A stretch of DNA of 6,036 bases from Lachnospiraceae bacterium UBA5902 (GTDB lineage: Bacteria > Bacillota > Clostridia > Lachnospirales > Lachnospiraceae): assembly GCA_002431865.1 (NCBI GenBank), contig DJEI01000008.1, positions 1-6,036 of the forward strand, read 5' to 3'. The position numbers were made by a program, and so were the translations under genes. Under the pieces are notes generated by a model. The model ran no database searches. It had not been told where the DNA came from and saw nothing but the letters and a program-made list of their open reading frames with translations. Positions 3,248 to 6,036 of the stretch are shown piece by piece. Every line of letters starts with the position of its first letter. Positions within the stretch are counted from its first letter, which is position 1.

Positions 3248-5821
3248 ATGAATAAAAAAGTAGCAAAATGGATAATCATGCTGTTGTGTACAGCTTTTAT
3301 CTGGACAGGGAATCTGACAACCTATGCGGCAGAGATACCGGAGCAGGAAACATCAGATCTGAAGCCGCTGGAGGTTTATCAGATTGACGAAAGCTATGGA
3401 GATCTCGATGAAGCTGACATGGCGATCTGTGATAACAGTAGCGGAAGCACAGTATCGGGTGTCTATCGAACGAATTGGGATTCGTATGGGGATGATTATT
3501 GCTATCAGAATCTGAGTACCACATGGCAGGAGCTTTATGATGAGATGAACCAGTACTGTACAGCATACATGAATACGCGCGTGGATGCAAAGGTATTGTC
3601 GGTCAATGGCAGAGCGGTTTCTGGAATTGGCCCAATCCGTTATGAAGGGCTGTCGTCGGAGGAGTTATCCTCTCTGGTTTACATATTCACCTATCAGAAT
3701 CCGCAGTTTTATTTTATTAAAAATGCTCTGTATTACAATAGCAAAGTTGTATATCTGGGTGTGTATGATACCTTTGCGGATGGAGATACCCGCTCAAATG
3801 CTTCCGTGCAGATGTTTAGCCGGGTGGATGCATGGGTGCAGACGATTCAGAAAGAATCGACTGCGTATGCAAAGGAGAAAAAAGCACATGATATCATCTG
3901 CGAATATGTAGAGTACGAAGAGGGAACCTACGATCAGACAGCATACAGTGCTGTCATGCAGAAAAAAACGGTGTGTGCCGGATATGCGAAGCTGTATAGT
4001 ATGTTGACGAATGCTGCAGGGCTTGAGACGGTATCAGTTACGAGTGCCACACATGGATGGAACCGGACAAAGCTTGGAAATCAGTGGTACAATGTGGATC
4101 TCACATGGGATGATGGAACGCCGATATCCTATCAGTTCTTCAATAAATCTGATGTTACGATGGAGAAGTATGATGGATCTTCCAGGGAATCGCATACGCA
4201 GAATCACTATTATGATGGCGTAGCGCCTGGCTGTGAAAGCGATTATGGAGCTTCTGTGACAGTTGTGGATGCGGAGCAGATTTATGCAGATACCGAGACT
4301 ATCGTGCTAGATCTCGTGAACAACCAGTCAGGACAGATACGAACCAGCTTTGTACCGGCAAATGTCACGGACAAACGGTTAGGATATGTGTCACAGAATA
4401 CAAATATTGCAACGGTCAGTGCATCCGGTCTTGTGACAGCGGTTGCACCGGGCAAAACATCGATTACGATCCGTAAACTGACAAACAATCAAAAGGCAGC
4501 CTGTACCGTAGAGATATATGGATGGCAGGATGAACCGGAGACTCCGATGGTTGTAAAGTATGGTTCAACTTCGATTACATTGGACACACAGAGTGGCTGT
4601 GTGTATTCTGTGGATGGAATCAACTGGCAGTCAAGTCCGGTTTTTGTGAATCTCAAACCAAATACAGATTATACCTTTTATGTAAAACGTCCAGCGAGCG
4701 GATATTACCGGGAGAGCAAAGCAGTGTCTGTCCGTGTGCGTACTCTGACGGAAGAAGTACAGGAGGCACCTGCAGTGACAGTGCAATATCGGACGCATGT
4801 GCAGACCTATGGATGGCAGAAGCAGGTGACAAATGGCACGATGAGCGGTACAAGTGGACAGGCGAAGCGCCTGGAGGGGATCGAGATCGCTGTGAGTGGC
4901 AGCCGGAAGCTTGGAATTCAATATACGACGCATTGTCAGACATATGGCTGGCTGCCTTGGTCATCGAATGGAGAGATGAGCGGAACCGAGGGAGAGGCAA
5001 AACGTTTGGAAGCAATTAAAATCCAGCTTACGGGCACTGACAAAGATAAATATGATGTGTATTATCGTGTGCATGCGCAAAGTTACGGCTGGCTTGGATG
5101 GGCGAAAAATGGTGCACCGGCAGGAACTGCAGGATATGCAAAGCGCCTGGAAGGAATTCAGATCGTGGTTGTAAAGCGTGGTATGCCAGCACCGGAAGTT
5201 GATTATGCTGGTGTATATGCGAGTGAGACAGTGAATCAGACCGCCACGTATATTGCGAAGAATGGAACATCTCCGGTGCTTGGCAATGCAGCAACCACAA
5301 ATGCGAATCCGACGGTGATCGGAGAGAATATGGTAAATGTGGCGTATCGCACCCATGTACAGACATATGGCTGGCAGGGCTGGAAATATAACGGTCAGAT
5401 GAGCGGCACAAGTGGACAGGCAAAGCGCCTGGAGGGAATCTGTATCAAGCTGACCAATAAGCCATACAGTGGTAATATCATTTATACAACCCATGTGCAG
5501 ACCTATGGCTGGGAGGGAAATGTAAATGATGTGTCCACATGGAAGCAGAATGGAGTCATGAGTGGTACAAGTGGACGCGCAAAGCGTCTGGAGGCAATCT
5601 GTATCAATCTGACAGGTGAGATGGCAGCGCATTATGACGTTTACTACCGTGTGCATGCGCAAAGTTACGGCTGGCTTGGATGGGCGAAAAATGGTGCACC
5701 AGCGGGAACTTCGGGTATGGCAAAACGGTTGGAAGGAATTCAGATTATACTTGTTCCGAAGAATGGCGTAAAGTATCAGGGTATCCGCAGCGTGCAAGGT
5801 CGGGCGTATATCCAACGATAA
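3248..5821 (+). CDS. Secreted transglutaminase-like protein with Big2-like, FN3-like and six ChW repeats
   Basis: This 857-aa extracellular protein starts at ATG 3248, with AAGGAG (3236-3241) 6 nt upstream. Residues 1-28 are a signal peptide: MNKK, a hydrophobic core, then TYAA before Glu29. Residues 30-200 form a Tyr-rich region containing FTYQNPQFYFI, as seen before clostridial transglutaminase cores. The transglutaminase-like core, about 203-290, shows a Cys243-His269-Asp284 triad (TVCAGYA, THGWN, NVDLTWDD). A Big2-like Ig domain follows (about 338-424; NIATVSASGLVTAVAPGKTSITI), then an FN3-like module (about 430-500; YSVDGINW, LKPNTDYTFYVKR). Six ChW repeats end the protein (H.Q.YGW...NG...GT.G.AKRLE.I.I): 510-550, 555-596, 602-642, 696-736, 742-789 and 796-837. 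A Thr/Asn/Ala-rich linker (643-695) splits them three and three. There is no LPXTG motif or C-terminal membrane helix, so it is released or held non-covalently, perhaps by the ChW repeats. The core could crosslink, cleave or only bind peptides; the family includes proteases and inactive members. Substrate unknown. Confidence 0.9.
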   Translation: MNKKVAKWIIMLLCTAFIWTGNLTTYAAEIPEQETSDLKPLEVYQIDESYGDLDEADMAICDNSSGSTVSGVYRTNWDSYGDDYCYQNLSTTWQELYDEMNQYCTAYMNTRVDAKVLSVNGRAVSGIGPIRYEGLSSEELSSLVYIFTYQNPQFYFIKNALYYNSKVVYLGVYDTFADGDTRSNASVQMFSRVDAWVQTIQKESTAYAKEKKAHDIICEYVEYEEGTYDQTAYSAVMQKKTVCAGYAKLYSMLTNAAGLETVSVTSATHGWNRTKLGNQWYNVDLTWDDGTPISYQFFNKSDVTMEKYDGSSRESHTQNHYYDGVAPGCESDYGASVTVVDAEQIYADTETIVLDLVNNQSGQIRTSFVPANVTDKRLGYVSQNTNIATVSASGLVTAVAPGKTSITIRKLTNNQKAACTVEIYGWQDEPETPMVVKYGSTSITLDTQSGCVYSVDGINWQSSPVFVNLKPNTDYTFYVKRPASGYYRESKAVSVRVRTLTEEVQEAPAVTVQYRTHVQTYGWQKQVTNGTMSGTSGQAKRLEGIEIAVSGSRKLGIQYTTHCQTYGWLPWSSNGEMSGTEGEAKRLEAIKIQLTGTDKDKYDVYYRVHAQSYGWLGWAKNGAPAGTAGYAKRLEGIQIVVVKRGMPAPEVDYAGVYASETVNQTATYIAKNGTSPVLGNAATTNANPTVIGENMVNVAYRTHVQTYGWQGWKYNGQMSGTSGQAKRLEGICIKLTNKPYSGNIIYTTHVQTYGWEGNVNDVSTWKQNGVMSGTSGRAKRLEAICINLTGEMAAHYDVYYRVHAQSYGWLGWAKNGAPAGTSGMAKRLEGIQIILVPKNGVKYQGIRSVQGRAYIQR
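4775..5173 (+). repeat. ChW repeat triplet A (repeats 1-3)
   Basis: Three ChW units are encoded at about 4775-4897, 4916-5035 and 5051-5173. Each carries a His-x-Gln-[TS]-Tyr-Gly-Trp core, an NG turn, a G-T-x-G turn and A-K-R-L-E-[GA]-I. Unit order matches triplet B: unit 1 resembles unit 4 (THVQTYGW), unit 2 resembles unit 5 (TTH.QTYGW, RLEAI), and unit 3 is nearly the same as unit 6. Confidence 0.85.
5066..5118 (+). repeat. 53-bp segment of ChW unit 3, identical to 5648-5700
   Basis: The 53 bases at 5066-5118 recur exactly at 5648-5700 in unit 6. Just outside, synonymous differences appear at once: TATGATGTGTATTAT against TATGACGTTTACTAC upstream, and GCAGGAACTGCA against GCGGGAACTTCG downstream. 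The identical core encodes RVHAQSYGWLGWAKNGA plus part of a Pro codon. Confidence 0.95.
5339..5758 (+). repeat. ChW repeat triplet B (repeats 4-6)
   Basis: Units lie at about 5339-5455, 5477-5617 and 5633-5758. Unit 5 has seven extra residues (around GNVNDVSTWKQ) between YGW and the NG turn compared with unit 2. Offsets between matching units are 558, 561 and 582 nt, all multiples of three, as expected for an in-frame duplication of a three-unit block followed by a 21-nt insertion. Confidence 0.85.
5648..5700 (+). repeat. 53-bp segment of ChW unit 6, identical to 5066-5118
   Basis: Second copy of the exact 53-bp repeat, 582 nt (194 codons) downstream of the first and in the same reading frame. 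The flanks differ at many third codon positions. Confidence 0.95.
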
Positions 5822-5886
5822 AAGCACGGATTTATGCGCATTATAGTAGATGGTGAAAAAATATTGACAAAAATAGAAAAAAATTG

Positions 5887-5915
5887 TTGACAAAGGATAA
5901 CCAAAATGATAATAT
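5887..5915 (+). promoter_or_regulatory. Promoter of the tRNA-Leu gene
   Basis: A perfect TTGACA (5887-5892) is followed after 17 nt by TAATAT (5910-5915), inside the string GATAATATA, with a start predicted near 5922. A second TTGACA at 5864-5869, 23 nt upstream in A-rich DNA, has no good -10 at the right distance; its A-tracts may act as an UP-like element. The rest of 5822-5886 shows no gene and no convincing terminator for the upstream secreted-protein gene. Confidence 0.7.
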
Positions 5916-5919
5916 ATGT

Positions 5920-5947
5920 CTTGCGTTGAGCGTGAGCGACACGCAGG
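5920..5947 (+). other. Hairpin in the tRNA-Leu 5' leader
   Basis: CTTGCGT (5920-5926) pairs with ACGCAGG (5941-5947), 7 pairs with one G-U, enclosing a 14-nt loop. It ends 5 nt before the first base of the mature tRNA. It is probably part of the precursor removed by RNase P. If transcription starts near 5922, the first base pairs may be absent. Confidence 0.45.
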
Positions 5948-5952
5948 AGAAT

Positions 5953-6036
5953 GCGGGAGTGCTGGAATTGGCAGACAGGCTAGACTAAGGATCTAGTGAT
6001 GGCAACGTCGTGTGGGTTCAAGTCCCATCTCCCGCA
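5953..6036 (+). tRNA. tRNA-Leu with anticodon AAG
   Basis: A full class II cloverleaf can be drawn. The acceptor stem GCGGGAG (5953-5959) pairs with CTCCCGC (6029-6035), and the discriminator is A6036. The D stem is CTG/CAG (5962-5964/5976-5978). The anticodon stem CTAGA/TCTAG (5980-5984/5992-5996) encloses loop CTAAGGA, so the anticodon is AAG (5987-5989). A long variable arm (5997-6011, with GATG-GCAA-CGTC) and a T arm with loop TTCAAGT (6017-6023) complete it. The long variable arm with A73 fits leucine rather than serine. It decodes CUU and, if A34 is deaminated to inosine, also CUC and CUA. The window ends at the discriminator, so whether CCA is encoded cannot be seen. Confidence 0.97.

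Noticed and set aside
4775..5758. Repeat array considered as CRISPR
   Set aside because: Units are about 120 nt, diverged, in frame and coding for ChW repeats; there are no short identical repeats with unique spacers.
5822..5886. Terminator for the secreted protein gene
   Set aside because: Only an 8-bp ATGCGCAT palindrome (5834-5841) and A-rich DNA are seen; no stem followed by a T-tract.
4961..5893. 310-codon minus-strand ORF antisense to the ChW repeats
   Set aside because: It is a shadow frame produced by repeated codon patterns in the ChW units. It has Cys/His/Ile-rich nonsense-like composition, and the plus-strand gene is clearly real.

Overview
The window looks like chromosome of a low-to-mid-GC Gram-positive Clostridia, most likely a gut Lachnospiraceae-type Firmicute. 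This is inferred from strong AGGAGG ribosome binding sites, AGA-rich codon use in the ribosomal protein genes, a secreted transglutaminase-like protein with clostridial hydrophobic (ChW) repeats, and a PD-(D/E)XK-like gene of a type I associate with clostridial genomes. No species can be named from the sequence alone.

Layout: (1) Positions 1-302, minus strand: the N-terminal 100 codons of a PD-(D/E)XK-like protein of unknown role, starting at TTG and running off the left edge. (2) Positions 303-591: an AT-rich divergent intergenic region with a promoter candidate on each strand and a few short inverted repeats. (3) Positions 592-1704: an intact M24 (creatinase-fold) Xaa-Pro aminopeptidase/dipeptidase. 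(4) Positions 1746-3196: the translation operon infC-rpmI-rplT (IF-3, L35, L20). It has a near-consensus promoter inside a 28-bp dyad, a long structured leader with an attenuator-like terminator, an 18-codon leader ORF, a probable AUU start for infC, and a strong terminator after rplT. (5) Positions 3248-5821: a large secreted protein with a signal peptide, transglutaminase-like core, Big2-like and FN3-like modules and six ChW repeats arranged as a duplicated triplet. Its promoter appears to overlap the rplT terminator. (6) Positions 5887-6036: a strong promoter, a leader hairpin and a tRNA-Leu with anticodon AAG, complete to the discriminator base at the window edge.

How the parts relate: infC, rpmI and rplT supply an initiation factor and two large-subunit proteins. 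In Bacillus this operon is known to be autoregulated by L20 through leader attenuation. The leader here has the parts for a similar switch: a 5' segment copies the 3' arm of the terminator and can compete for the same partner. The AUU start adds a second likely control layer, IF-3 discriminating against its own start codon. The peptidase and the secreted transglutaminase/ChW protein appear to be independent neighbours.

Nothing here amounts to a wholly new system. The items most worth following up are the infC control region (dyad promoter, attenuator, leader ORF, AUU start), the ChW triplet duplication with its 53-bp identical segment, the terminator-embedded promoter, and the A34 leucine tRNA.
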